From Burkholderiales bacterium (GTDB lineage Bacteria; Pseudomonadota; Gammaproteobacteria; Burkholderiales; Casimicrobiaceae), in contig JAITBX010000101.1 of assembly GCA_031283405.1 (NCBI GenBank), positions 1 to 8,450 of the forward strand: DNA of 8,450 nucleotides, read 5' to 3'. Below the pieces are notes generated by a model. It made no database searches and was not told the origin of the DNA. It saw nothing but the letters and a program-made list of their open reading frames with translations. The position numbers and the translations under genes were made by a program. Shown here one piece after another: positions 1 through 6,128 of this stretch (its first letter is position 1; each line of letters opens with the position of its first letter).

Positions 1-2
1 TT

Positions 3-179
3 CGTCGTCTTCTGGAAGTCCACCGCCTGGCCGAACACGGGCTGCTGCTCAAAGAGGGGAGCCTCATTGACGCGACCATCATCGAAGCGCCGACCTCCAC
101 CAAAAACCGTGACAGGCAAACAGTGGGCACACGGCGCTGTACGCCTTCGCCCACTCATGCATTTGCTAGTTCTACATAA
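3..179 (+). pseudogene. IS5-family transposase, truncated remnant
   Basis: The reading frame open from the window edge encodes a stretch typical of the catalytic core of IS5-type DDE transposases: LAEHGLLLKEGSLIDATIIEAP followed by TSTKNRDR. The Asp of DATII corresponds to the first catalytic acidic residue of the family, from recalled conservation. Recognisable similarity stops near position 116. The frame then runs through unrelated residues to a TAA at 177-179, so the second Asp, the Glu and the rest of the protein are absent. Another frame reads GKQW near 112-126, faintly like the KGNQW that normally follows, so an internal deletion plus frameshift is possible; this is weak. The 5' part lies outside the window, so whether the left side is intact is unknown. 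The fragment cannot make an active transposase by itself. Confidence 0.8.
123..154. repeat. Imperfect hairpin at the end of the IS5 remnant
   Basis: GTGGGC (123-128) pairs with GCCCAC (149-154), and inside it GGCG (133-136) pairs with CGCC (142-145) around a 5-nt loop. The two stems are separated by short unpaired stretches. It sits just past the point where transposase similarity ends (about 116), so it may mark the breakpoint or be a small repeat inserted there. Confidence 0.4.
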
Positions 180-188
180 CAGAATGCG

Positions 189-242
189 GCGAAACCGCAC
201 AACCCAATCATTCGGAAAAACCTTTTACCGCATGGGTTTCGC
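189..242. repeat. Inverted repeat flanking about 40 bp
   Basis: GCGAAACC (189-196) is repeated inverted as GGTTTCGC (235-242). A second, overlapping pair, AACCCA (201-206) and TGGGTT (233-238), gives an alternative fold. No T tract follows either arm, so this does not look like a factor-independent terminator; it resembles a small decayed mobile or interspersed repeat. Confidence 0.4.
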
Positions 243-261
243 GCTACGCTCTACCCCTCCT

Positions 262-292
262 CCCGCCTCGCGGGCGGGTTTGAAACCCGCCC
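262..292. repeat. Overlapping GC-rich palindromes
   Basis: GGGCGGGTTT (272-281) and AAACCCGCCC (283-292) form a 10-bp perfect dyad around a single G. CCCGCC (262-267) can compete for the GGCGGG at 273-278. The shared middle segment therefore has two mutually exclusive partners. There is no coding region or T tract attached, so an interspersed palindromic repeat is the simplest reading. Confidence 0.5.
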
Positions 293-296
293 CTCA

Positions 297-320
297 CCCT
301 CTCACACAAGTGGGAGAGGG
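297..320. repeat. CCCTCTC/GAGAGGG inverted repeat
   Basis: CCCTCTC (297-303) pairs with GAGAGGG (314-320). The sequence resembles a CCCTCACCC...GTGGGAGAGGGG motif that I recall as scattered through intergenic regions of many proteobacteria. It could help end tyrS transcription on the minus strand, but there is no T run, so that role is only a guess. Confidence 0.45.
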
Positions 321-394
321 GAAGCATATGGCATTCCGTGCGGCAGGGCATAAGGCGGGCAAACGTGTCCGTTCGCGATTGTGACCCCTGATGC

Positions 395-1606
395 CTACTT
401 TACGATGACCCGCGCGAATCGCCGTTTGCCGGCTTGCACGACGACGGTGCTGCCTGCCGTAATGACCAGTTTTTTGTCGCGGACGGTGTCGCCATCGACC
501 TTTAGCCCGCTCTGGTCGATCAGGCGCAGCGCCTCCGAGGTTGACGGCAACAGGTTGGCTTGTTTGACGAGTTGGGCGATCGGCAGCCCGACGCCGTCGC
601 TGTGCAGGGTGACTTCCGGCATGTCGTCGGGCAAAACGCCTTGACGAAAACGGGCGTTGAATTCGGTTTCGGCTTCCTCGGCGGCGGCTTTCGAGTGGAA
701 ACGCTCGACGATTTCTTTCGCTAAGAGCACTTTGACATCGCGCGGGTTGCGCCCGCCCTGCACTTCTTTTTTCAGCGCGGCGATGTCTTCAAGCGCTTTC
801 AGCGAGATGAGATCGTAGTAGCGCCACATCAGATCGTCGGAGATCGACATGAGTTTGCCGAACATTTCGCGCGGCGGCTCGGTGATGCCGACATAATTGT
901 CGTAAGACTTGGACATTTTTTGTACACCGTCCAGCCCTTCGAGCAAGGGCAGCGTCAAAACGCATTGCGGTTCAAGGCCGTGAACTTTTTGAATCTCGCG
1001 ACCAACGAGCAGGTTGAATTTCTGGTCGGTACCGCCCAGTTCGACATCGGCTTTCAACGCCACGGAATCGTAACCCTGCGCCAGCGGGTACAGAAATTCG
1101 TGAATGGCAATAGGCTGATTGTCGCGGAAACGTTTGGAAAAATCGTCGCGCTCCAGCATTCGGGCGACAGTGTAATGCGAGGCCAATCGAATCATCCCTT
1201 CGGCACCCAGCGCGGAGAGCCATTGGGAGTTGAAAGCGATTTCGGTTTTTTTGCGGTCGAGAATCAAAAAAACCTGATCGGAGTATGTCTTAGCGTTGGC
1301 GGCGATTTCTTCGGGCGTTAACGCCGGACGAGTGACGTTACGTCCCGACGGGTCGCCGATCATGCCCGTGAAGTCGCCGATCAGAAAGATGATGTGATGC
1401 CCCAAGTCTTGCAACTGACGCAGTTTGTTGAACTGGACGGTGTGCCCCAGATGCAAGTCGGGGCGGGTGGGATCGAAACCCTCTTTGATTCGCAACGGCT
1501 TGCCGCGCGCGAGCTTGGCGGCCAGCTCTTTTTCGATCAGAAGTTCATCGGCGCCGCGTTTGAAGACGGCAAGCTGGTGTTCGATAGCGTCGGGGGTCAT
1601 GCTCAT
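395..1606 (-). CDS. tyrS: Tyrosyl-tRNA synthetase
   Basis: This cytoplasmic class I aminoacyl-tRNA synthetase charges tRNA-Tyr with tyrosine using ATP. Starting at the ATG at 1606 gives 403 residues. The HIGH motif appears as HLGH (52-55), GMIGDPSG lies at 81-88, GGTDQKFNL at about 191-199, and the second signature is a perfect KMSKS (230-234). The last 60 or so residues form the S4-like RNA-binding domain. The exact KMSKS and length place it in the TyrZ-like clade rather than the E. coli TyrS clade, from family knowledge. The frame is open to a TTG at 1624, but no ribosome site supports it. The ATG at 1606 has only a weak GAG upstream, and the ATG at 1600 is an alternative (401 residues). 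It diverges from the endopeptidase gene. The protein looks complete and the stop is TAG. Confidence 0.97.
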   Translation of the reverse strand: MSMTPDAIEHQLAVFKRGADELLIEKELAAKLARGKPLRIKEGFDPTRPDLHLGHTVQFNKLRQLQDLGHHIIFLIGDFTGMIGDPSGRNVTRPALTPEEIAANAKTYSDQVFLILDRKKTEIAFNSQWLSALGAEGMIRLASHYTVARMLERDDFSKRFRDNQPIAIHEFLYPLAQGYDSVALKADVELGGTDQKFNLLVGREIQKVHGLEPQCVLTLPLLEGLDGVQKMSKSYDNYVGITEPPREMFGKLMSISDDLMWRYYDLISLKALEDIAALKKEVQGGRNPRDVKVLLAKEIVERFHSKAAAEEAETEFNARFRQGVLPDDMPEVTLHSDGVGLPIAQLVKQANLLPSTSEALRLIDQSGLKVDGDTVRDKKLVITAGSTVVVQAGKRRFARVIVK

Positions 1607-1679
1607 GGAACTCAATGTCAACAAAAATGCTTAACAAAAAAACTTCGCAAAAAAGATTACCGAAAAAAACCGGTAACGC

Positions 1680-1707
1680 TTGGGTTTTCGCTCTTTCTTG
1701 CTAAAAT
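1680..1707 (+). promoter_or_regulatory. Candidate sigma-70 promoter of the M23 gene
   Basis: A -35-like TTGGGT (1680-1685) lies 16 bp before a -10-like TAAAAT (1702-1707). This predicts a transcript start around 1713-1715 and a leader of under 20 nt, with the ribosome site immediately after. The -10 matches the consensus at five of six positions; the -35 is poor. The inverted repeat at 1657-1676 ends just upstream. Confidence 0.4.
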
Positions 1708-1718
1708 GGAAAAATTCG

Positions 1719-1725
1719 AGAAAGG
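1719..1725 (+). promoter_or_regulatory. Ribosome binding site that fixes the GTG start of the M23 gene
   Basis: AGAAAGG lies 5 nt before the GTG at 1731. The upstream ATG at 1680 in the same frame has no ribosome site, overlaps the predicted promoter and would add a basic peptide with no family match. The GTG is therefore preferred. Confidence 0.6.
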
Positions 1726-1730
1726 TATTC

Positions 1731-3095
1731 GTGCAAAAAACCACTGACGACATTTTAGCCGAAGGCGCGCCGTTTGGGGCTATGTTTGGGGCAGGCTCTT
1801 TTGCGCAGCGCGTGCGCGGGCTGATTTCGGGGCCGCGCGCCGTCGTACTCATTCTGGGGCTTACCGGCATGGCCGCGTTCGGCTTCGTGCCTGGTTCCGC
1901 GCCTGAGAAGCACCCCACGACCACGCTGGAGCAGACGCTCCTGCTTCCTGCCGCGTTACCGCTGCTCGACGCTCTGAGCGATCAACCTTACTGGCGCGAA
2001 GAGCGCGTTGCTCGCGGCGATACCATCGGCAATGTGCTCGCACGCGCCGGCATGCGCGACCCGCAAGCGATGACATTTTTGCTGTCCGACGCCGAAGCGC
2101 GGCCTTTGTACAAATTACGTCCGGGGCGGGCGCTGCGTATCGCGTTGGACGGCGACGGGCAGTTGCAGGCATTGCGTTTTCTGATTTCCGAAATCGAGCT
2201 TTTCACGATCACCCGCAAGAGTGGCGCGCTGCAAGCGGAAACGACCATACCGGAGCGCGAAGTGCGCCGCGAACAACGCGCCGGCGAAATTCAGTCGTCG
2301 CTCTTTGGCGCAGCCGACGCGGCGGGGATCCCCGACTCGGTGACTGTCGAAATGGCGAATGTGTTGAGCGGCGAAATCGACTTCTATCACGATTTGCGCC
2401 GCGGTGATCATTTCGCAGTGCTCTATGAGCGCGTCTATGTCGATGGTGAAATCGTCAACAACGGACGTGTCCTTGCCGTCGAATTTACCAACGGCAACAT
2501 CGAACACAGCGCTTACTGGTGGCAAAGTCCCGACGGCAAGAGCGGCTACTACAACGCCAAAGGCGAAAGCAATCGGAAAGCGTTTTTGCGCACGCCGCTG
2601 GCGTTTTCGCGGGTTTCATCAAATTTTTCATCGGCACGATTGCATCCGCTGTTCAAAACCAAGCGCCCGCACACCGGCACCGACTTCGCCGCGCCGATCG
2701 GCACACCGGTACACGCGGCAAGCGACGGCACGGTCGAATTCGTCGGAAGTCAGGGCGGTTACGGCAACCTCGTGATCCTGCGTCACGCCGGCAGAATCAC
2801 GACTTATTACGGACACTTGTCGCGCTTTGCGAGCGGCCTGAGAAAAGGCAACCGCGTCATGCAAGGCGATGTGATCGCTTATGTGGGGCAAACCGGCTGG
2901 GCGACCGGCCCGCATCTGCACTACGAATTTCGCGTGGCAAACGCGCCGCAGAATCCGTTGAAGATGGTGATGCCGCCGACCGCGCCGATTGCCGCCAAAG
3001 ACAGAAAAGCGTTTGCGGATAGCGTTGTGTCGCTCAAGGAATCCTTGCAAATGGCACGCAAAACTCCCGCAGAGAAAGTCGCGTCGTTTAACTGA
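1731..3095 (+). CDS. M23 family peptidoglycan endopeptidase (OapA/LysM-like plus LytM)
   Basis: This is probably an inner-membrane-anchored murein DD-endopeptidase of the MepM type, which cuts peptide crosslinks in the periplasm so the wall can expand. With the GTG start it has 454 residues. There is a short cytoplasmic N-terminus and one hydrophobic segment (about 37-55), then an OapA/LysM-like domain containing VARGDTIGNVLARAGM (about 93-140). The C-terminal LytM domain (about 300-415) has all expected zinc ligands and catalytic residues: H314 and D318 in RPHTGTDFAAP, H362 in YYGHL, and H395 and H397 in GPHLHYEF. The enzyme should therefore be active, unlike EnvC/NlpD-type regulators that have lost these residues. 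anmK starts 24 bp after its TGA, so a shared transcript is likely. Substrate specificity is inferred from the family. Confidence 0.93.
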   Translation: MQKTTDDILAEGAPFGAMFGAGSFAQRVRGLISGPRAVVLILGLTGMAAFGFVPGSAPEKHPTTTLEQTLLLPAALPLLDALSDQPYWREERVARGDTIGNVLARAGMRDPQAMTFLLSDAEARPLYKLRPGRALRIALDGDGQLQALRFLISEIELFTITRKSGALQAETTIPEREVRREQRAGEIQSSLFGAADAAGIPDSVTVEMANVLSGEIDFYHDLRRGDHFAVLYERVYVDGEIVNNGRVLAVEFTNGNIEHSAYWWQSPDGKSGYYNAKGESNRKAFLRTPLAFSRVSSNFSSARLHPLFKTKRPHTGTDFAAPIGTPVHAASDGTVEFVGSQGGYGNLVILRHAGRITTYYGHLSRFASGLRKGNRVMQGDVIAYVGQTGWATGPHLHYEFRVANAPQNPLKMVMPPTAPIAAKDRKAFADSVVSLKESLQMARKTPAEKVASFN

Positions 3096-3119
3096 CGCTA
3101 CGCTGATTTTATTCTTGCC

Positions 3120-4265
3120 ATGACCGACGCACTCTTCGCCGGAATCATGTCCGGCACCAGTCTGGACGGCGTCGATGCGGTGGTCGCCGCTTTCTCCGAA
3201 GCAAGCCCTCTCACTTGCCAACTGCTCGGCAACGCCTTTGTGCCGTTTCCGCCGACGTTGCGCGAAACCTTGTTGGCGCTGCAACAATCGGGCGACGACG
3301 AATTGGCGCACAGCGCCCGTGCCGCCAACGCGCTGGCCGACCTTTACGCGCAAGCCACGCGCGACGCCGCAAAACAAGCGGACGTAGAAGTGACATGGTT
3401 GCGAGCGGTCGGCATCCACGGTCAAACCGTGCGCCATTGTCCGAATGAAGCGTGGTCGTGCCAACTCAATAATCCGGCGCGAGTGGCGGAACATTTGAGC
3501 GTCGATGTTGTCGCCGATTTTCGCAGCCGCGATCTGGCGGCGGGCGGACAAGGTGCGCCGCTGGTGCCGGCGTTTCATGCGGCGATGTTCGGCAGCGCAT
3601 CGAAACATCGAGCCATCGTCAACATCGGCGGCATCGCCAACCTGACCGATTTGCCGCCGCACGGCGCTATCACAGGTTTCGATATCGGCCCCGGCAATGT
3701 GTTGCTCGATGCGTGGTATGCACGAAACCGCGCGCCGCATCAGAAAGAATGGTTCGACCGCGACGGCGCGTGGGCAACGTCGGGAAAAGTTTCTCAGGCA
3801 TTGCTTGAAGCGTTGTTGAGCGAACCGTTTTTCAAAAAGCCGCCGCCCAAAAGCACGGGGCGCGATTTGTTTCATTCGGCGTGGCTCGCTTCGCACCTCG
3901 CCTCGTTTCCTTCGTTGTCACCCGTCGATGTTCAAGCAACCTTATTGCAGTTGACCGCAACGACCATCGCCGCCGCCGTTTCAAAAGAAGCAGCGGAAGA
4001 AATTTATGTGTGCGGCGGCGGCGCTTACAACACGGCATTGATGAACGCGCTGGTCGCCTTGCTGACGCCGCGCGTGGTGAAAGCGACCGATGCTTTGGGC
4101 GTTTCGGCGCAACACGTCGAAGCACTGGCGTTCGCCTGGTTGGCGCGTGAAACACTGGCGCGCCGCCCCGGCAACCTGCCCGCAGTCACCGGCGCCCAAG
4201 GCGCGAGAATACTCGGCGCGATTTATCCCGGGCGCGGATCACACCGTGGCAGGTGTGACGATTGA
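3120..4265 (+). CDS. anmK: Anhydro-N-acetylmuramic acid kinase
   Basis: AnmK acts in the cytoplasm in peptidoglycan recycling. It hydrolyses the 1,6-anhydro bond of anhydroMurNAc and phosphorylates it with ATP to MurNAc-6-phosphate, the substrate of MurQ. The 381-residue protein has the family signatures in order: GIMSGTSLDGVD (8-19, nucleotide-binding P-loop of the ASKHA fold), GIHGQT (98-103), DFRSRDLAAGGQGAPLVP (133-150), VNIGGIAN (167-174), GFDIGPGN (186-193) with the probable catalytic base D188, and VCGGGAYN (297-304). Length is normal. The last ten residues after AIYPG are a short basic tail with no obvious family match. No Shine-Dalgarno precedes the ATG at 3120, but the start agrees with the family N-terminus. 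The short gap to the endopeptidase gene suggests co-transcription, which pairs a murein-cutting enzyme with a recycling enzyme. Confidence 0.97.
   Translation: MTDALFAGIMSGTSLDGVDAVVAAFSEASPLTCQLLGNAFVPFPPTLRETLLALQQSGDDELAHSARAANALADLYAQATRDAAKQADVEVTWLRAVGIHGQTVRHCPNEAWSCQLNNPARVAEHLSVDVVADFRSRDLAAGGQGAPLVPAFHAAMFGSASKHRAIVNIGGIANLTDLPPHGAITGFDIGPGNVLLDAWYARNRAPHQKEWFDRDGAWATSGKVSQALLEALLSEPFFKKPPPKSTGRDLFHSAWLASHLASFPSLSPVDVQATLLQLTATTIAAAVSKEAAEEIYVCGGGAYNTALMNALVALLTPRVVKATDALGVSAQHVEALAFAWLARETLARRPGNLPAVTGAQGARILGAIYPGRGSHRGRCDD
4239..4258. repeat. Hairpin across the 3' end of anmK
   Basis: TCACACC (4239-4245) and GGTGTGA (4252-4258) form a perfect 7-bp stem with a 6-nt loop, 7 bases before the end of the anmK stop codon. 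No T tract follows. It could stabilise the 3' end of the mRNA or contribute to termination against the converging gene, but may be chance. Confidence 0.35.
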
Positions 4266-4324
4266 ATCATTGAAGCATCGACCCGTTGGGGTTCGTAAAC
4301 TCGCCCTCCCTATCGAGTTGCACC

Positions 4325-5185
4325 CTACGTTTGTTCGCCCGCTTTCAAGTCATGCCTCCCCAACGCCACTTCAAGGTCTTTGATTTCGACAATTTGCGGC
4401 GACTTGGGGTAATGCTTTTGAACATGCGCTATCAGTTTGTACGCCGTGCCGGTGTCGCGCAGGAGATAGGCGTGAGCCTTTGCCGCCATCAGGTAAACGC
4501 GCGGCGTGTACGGATAATCGGGATAGCGCTGATGAAAATCTTTCACCAGTTGCATGGCTTCGACGGGGTGGCCTTTCTGAACCAATTCCTGCGCCAGCGT
4601 TTCGCAAATCATCGGATGCGACGGCGGCGGAATGTCCCCCAATTTTTTTCCTGCCGCAAGATAAACTTCAACAGCGCGATCCGGCGCTTTGGACAGCAGC
4701 AACGGCAGATACACGCGCGTCAGGTGCGCGTAATTTTGTTCGAGGGTGCCGTGCGTCAACAGCAAACGGTGATAGCAATCGTGCATCATCACATTTTTGG
4801 GCTGCGCTTTTATCACTTCTTTCAGCGCCGCCAAAGCATCTTCGTGCCGCCCTTCCCGAACATAGATTTCGGACAGCGCTTTCGCTTTGCTCGGAATGTA
4901 TTCGCTCTCCGCCAGCCCCGCTTCCATCCAGTCGTGATTGGTTTGGCTGCGCACGCCTTTTTTTGCCGTCTGACCGGAGAGAAGGGGAACACGTTTCCAA
5001 AAAGATGGCGCGGTGTTGGCAGCGCCGAGATAAGTCAACTCGCGGCGGCACAAGGGACAATGCGGCTTCTTGGGATGATCGAGATTGATCGGCATGCAAC
5101 AATCGCCGAACAAGCGATTGCATGGCGCACACTGCCAAGTCGCGGGATGCTCATGGTGGTAGTGGCAAAACTGTTTGTCGCGCAT
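4325..5185 (-). CDS. B-box-like zinc finger and TPR-like repeat protein of unknown function
   Basis: This 286-residue protein begins with a compact Cys/His-rich domain: C7-x2-H10, C19-x2-C22, C29/C30, H37/H42 and C43-x2-C46, spaced like a B-box zinc finger that binds two zinc ions. After a linker containing LGAANTAPSFWKRVP (about 53-67), residues from about 88 to 270 look all-helical with TPR-like repeats such as ALSEIYVREGRHEDALAALKEVIKAQP and AMQLVKDFHQRYPDYP. No signal peptide or membrane segment is visible. From memory, betaproteobacteria carry longer relatives in which a membrane domain sits between the zinc finger and the repeats; here it is absent. The role is unknown, and protein-protein scaffolding is only a guess. 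The gene converges on anmK with 59 bp between the stop codons. Upstream of the ATG only a weak GAAGAAG is visible. Confidence 0.85.
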   Translation of the reverse strand: MRDKQFCHYHHEHPATWQCAPCNRLFGDCCMPINLDHPKKPHCPLCRRELTYLGAANTAPSFWKRVPLLSGQTAKKGVRSQTNHDWMEAGLAESEYIPSKAKALSEIYVREGRHEDALAALKEVIKAQPKNVMMHDCYHRLLLTHGTLEQNYAHLTRVYLPLLLSKAPDRAVEVYLAAGKKLGDIPPPSHPMICETLAQELVQKGHPVEAMQLVKDFHQRYPDYPYTPRVYLMAAKAHAYLLRDTGTAYKLIAHVQKHYPKSPQIVEIKDLEVALGRHDLKAGEQT

Positions 5186-5408
5186 GACGCTTCTTCGCTC
5201 TCGGACAGAAGAAATATTATTCTATGACAAAGCCGGAAAATTGGAAGAGGCGCAGAGCAATATCTGCTCCCTGCTGAGTCTGGTGTTGTTTGATTGTTTT
5301 CGGCGGTAAAACTTTTTTGAATAAATTGTGAATATTGCGAAACAATATATTGATTCAACAATAAGCCATTTTCGTTTGTCCGATTTCTGCGTTCCCTGAG
5401 GCGGCAGA
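5186..5408. other. AT-rich spacer between two minus-strand genes
   Basis: No gene is supported in these 223 bp; the overlapping open frames are unlike any family I know. The stretch from about 5286 to 5395 is much more AT-rich than its surroundings and contains nested inverted repeats around 5317-5358. Next to the zinc finger gene, the minus strand reads TAGAATAATATT (about 5212-5223), which could serve as a -10 element, but no good -35 was found. Confidence 0.5.
5317..5358. repeat. Nested AT-rich inverted repeats
   Basis: An outer pair, TTGAAT (5317-5322) with ATTCAA (5353-5358), encloses an inner pair, ATATTG (5332-5337) with CAATAT (5343-5348), around a 5-nt loop. The right inner arm is also part of the self-palindrome CAATATATTG (5343-5352). 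It may be a regulator site for the downstream zinc finger gene or a weak transcript end for the TrhA-like gene; the sequence does not decide. Confidence 0.4.
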
Positions 5409-6029
5409 TCAGAAAACAACGTAGAAAAGAATGGAGGCGAACTGGCAGGCGCTGCCCGCCAGAACAAAGAGATGCCAAATACCGTGGCCGTGACGGATTT
5501 TTTCGTCAAAAACGTAAAAAATAATGCCAAGCGTGTAAAGCAACCCGCCCGCTGCCAGCCAGATCAACCCCGCCACAGGCAATGCCGCCACCAGCGGTTT
5601 GACCGCAACGACGATTAGCCAGCCCATGACGATATAGATCGGCAGCGACAGAACGCGCGTTCTGCGACCCAGCCAAAGTTCCTGAACGATGCCGAGAACA
5701 GCCAGCCCCCAGTTGATGCCGAACAGCGTCCAGCCCCAAGCGCCACGTAGCGTGACCAGCGTGAACGGCGTGTAAGTGCCGGCGATCAGAAGATAAATCG
5801 CGCAATGGTCGAGGCGCTGAAATATTTCCTTGAGGCGACCGCGCAGCGAATGGTAAAACGTCGAAGTGGTGTAAAGCGCCGTGAGCGAAACGCCGTAAAT
5901 GCTGGTGCTGACGATGTGCCAAACCGTGCCGTACAAACTGGCAAGCACGATCAGCAGCGCCGAGCCGGAGAGCGCCAGAACAGCGCCGACGCCGTGACTG
6001 ATCGCATTGAAACGTTCGCCGTAATACAT
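5409..6029 (-). CDS. trhA: PAQR family / hemolysin III (TrhA-like) integral membrane protein
   Basis: This is a 206-residue polytopic inner-membrane protein of the hemolysin III/YqfA group, implicated in membrane homeostasis; the hemolysin label is historical. Seven hydrophobic segments can be traced between about 14 and 205. The PAQR signature residues are all present: E5-x2-N8-x2-SH(11-12), SxxxH (S56-H60), LDH (73-75) followed by AIYLLIAGTYTPF (77-89), and HxxxH (H182-H186). In PAQR structures the SxxxH, Asp and HxxxH residues bind zinc and suggest hydrolase activity. The frame stays open far upstream, but there it only runs antisense to gstA. The ATG at 6029 gives the family's MYYGERFNAISHG start. 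No clear ribosome site precedes it, so the exact start is less certain than the family assignment. It is divergent from gstA. Confidence 0.93.
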   Translation of the reverse strand: MYYGERFNAISHGVGAVLALSGSALLIVLASLYGTVWHIVSTSIYGVSLTALYTTSTFYHSLRGRLKEIFQRLDHCAIYLLIAGTYTPFTLVTLRGAWGWTLFGINWGLAVLGIVQELWLGRRTRVLSLPIYIVMGWLIVVAVKPLVAALPVAGLIWLAAGGLLYTLGIIFYVFDEKIRHGHGIWHLFVLAGSACQFASILFYVVF

Positions 6030-6072
6030 GATCTGTAAAAAAATAGGGGATAATGGGTATCGGCAAGATACA

Positions 6073-6111
6073 TTAACCCACACTGAAAAAAGCATTTTAA
6101 CGCGATTTAAT
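6073..6111 (+). promoter_or_regulatory. Candidate gstA promoter
   Basis: Two overlapping possibilities exist, each with 17-bp spacing. The first is TTAACC (6073-6078) with TTTAAC (6096-6101). The second is CTGAAA (6083-6088) with TTTAAT (6106-6111), which matches better but leaves only about 10 nt of leader before the start codon. Neither is strong. No regulator half-site stands out in the 99-bp divergent spacer. Confidence 0.3.
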
Positions 6112-6117
6112 TGTAAA

Positions 6118-6123
6118 AAGGAG
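6118..6123 (+). promoter_or_regulatory. Ribosome binding site of gstA
   Basis: A perfect AAGGAG lies 5 nt before the ATG at 6129. It confirms the start and suggests efficient translation compared with most other genes in the window, which lack a good site. Confidence 0.75.
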
Positions 6124-6128
6124 AAACG

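Larger units (their letters stand above)
180..394. other. Gene-free, repeat-rich spacer downstream of tyrS
   Basis: No credible gene is visible between the IS5 remnant and the tyrS stop codon. The open frames here are proline- and arginine-rich without family resemblance. Instead the stretch carries several inverted repeats, listed separately, and low-complexity C/T and G/A tracts. It looks like decayed mobile DNA plus small interspersed palindromic elements. tyrS transcription must end here, but no hairpin followed by a T run was found on the minus strand. Confidence 0.6.
1607..1730. promoter_or_regulatory. Divergent promoter region between tyrS and the M23 gene
   Basis: This 124-bp AT-rich spacer must drive both tyrS (leftward) and the endopeptidase-anmK unit (rightward). 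It contains several A runs and a perfect inverted repeat, TTACCG (1657-1662) with CGGTAA (1671-1676), about midway. No convincing -35/-10 pair was found for tyrS. No T-box is expected in this type of organism and none was seen. Confidence 0.55.

Noticed and set aside
67..384. Plus-strand open frame of 105 codons overlapping the IS5 remnant and the repeats
   Set aside because: Its first part is an out-of-frame reading of the transposase fragment, the rest is repeat DNA, and it has no ribosome site or family resemblance.
1615..1620. Perfect TTGACA on the minus strand near the tyrS start
   Set aside because: A matching -10 box would fall inside tyrS downstream of its start codon, so it cannot serve as that gene's -35.
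1607..1624. Longer tyrS start at TTG (1624)
   Set aside because: Rare start codon, no ribosome site, and the added MLTLSS has no family match; ATG codons at 1606 or 1600 fit better.
2628..3896. 422-codon minus-strand open frame across the endopeptidase and anmK
   Set aside because: It lies antisense to two clearly recognised genes with intact motifs and is Arg/His/Gln-rich, as expected from the complement of GC-biased coding DNA.
4281..4292. Small ACCC/GGGT stem between anmK and the converging gene
   Set aside because: Only four pairs with no T run; too weak to call a terminator.
4286..5227. 313-codon plus-strand open frame opposite the zinc finger/TPR gene
   Set aside because: It is Phe/Arg/Gln-rich with no recognisable domain, while the minus strand encodes an ordered zinc finger and helical repeats with a plausible start.
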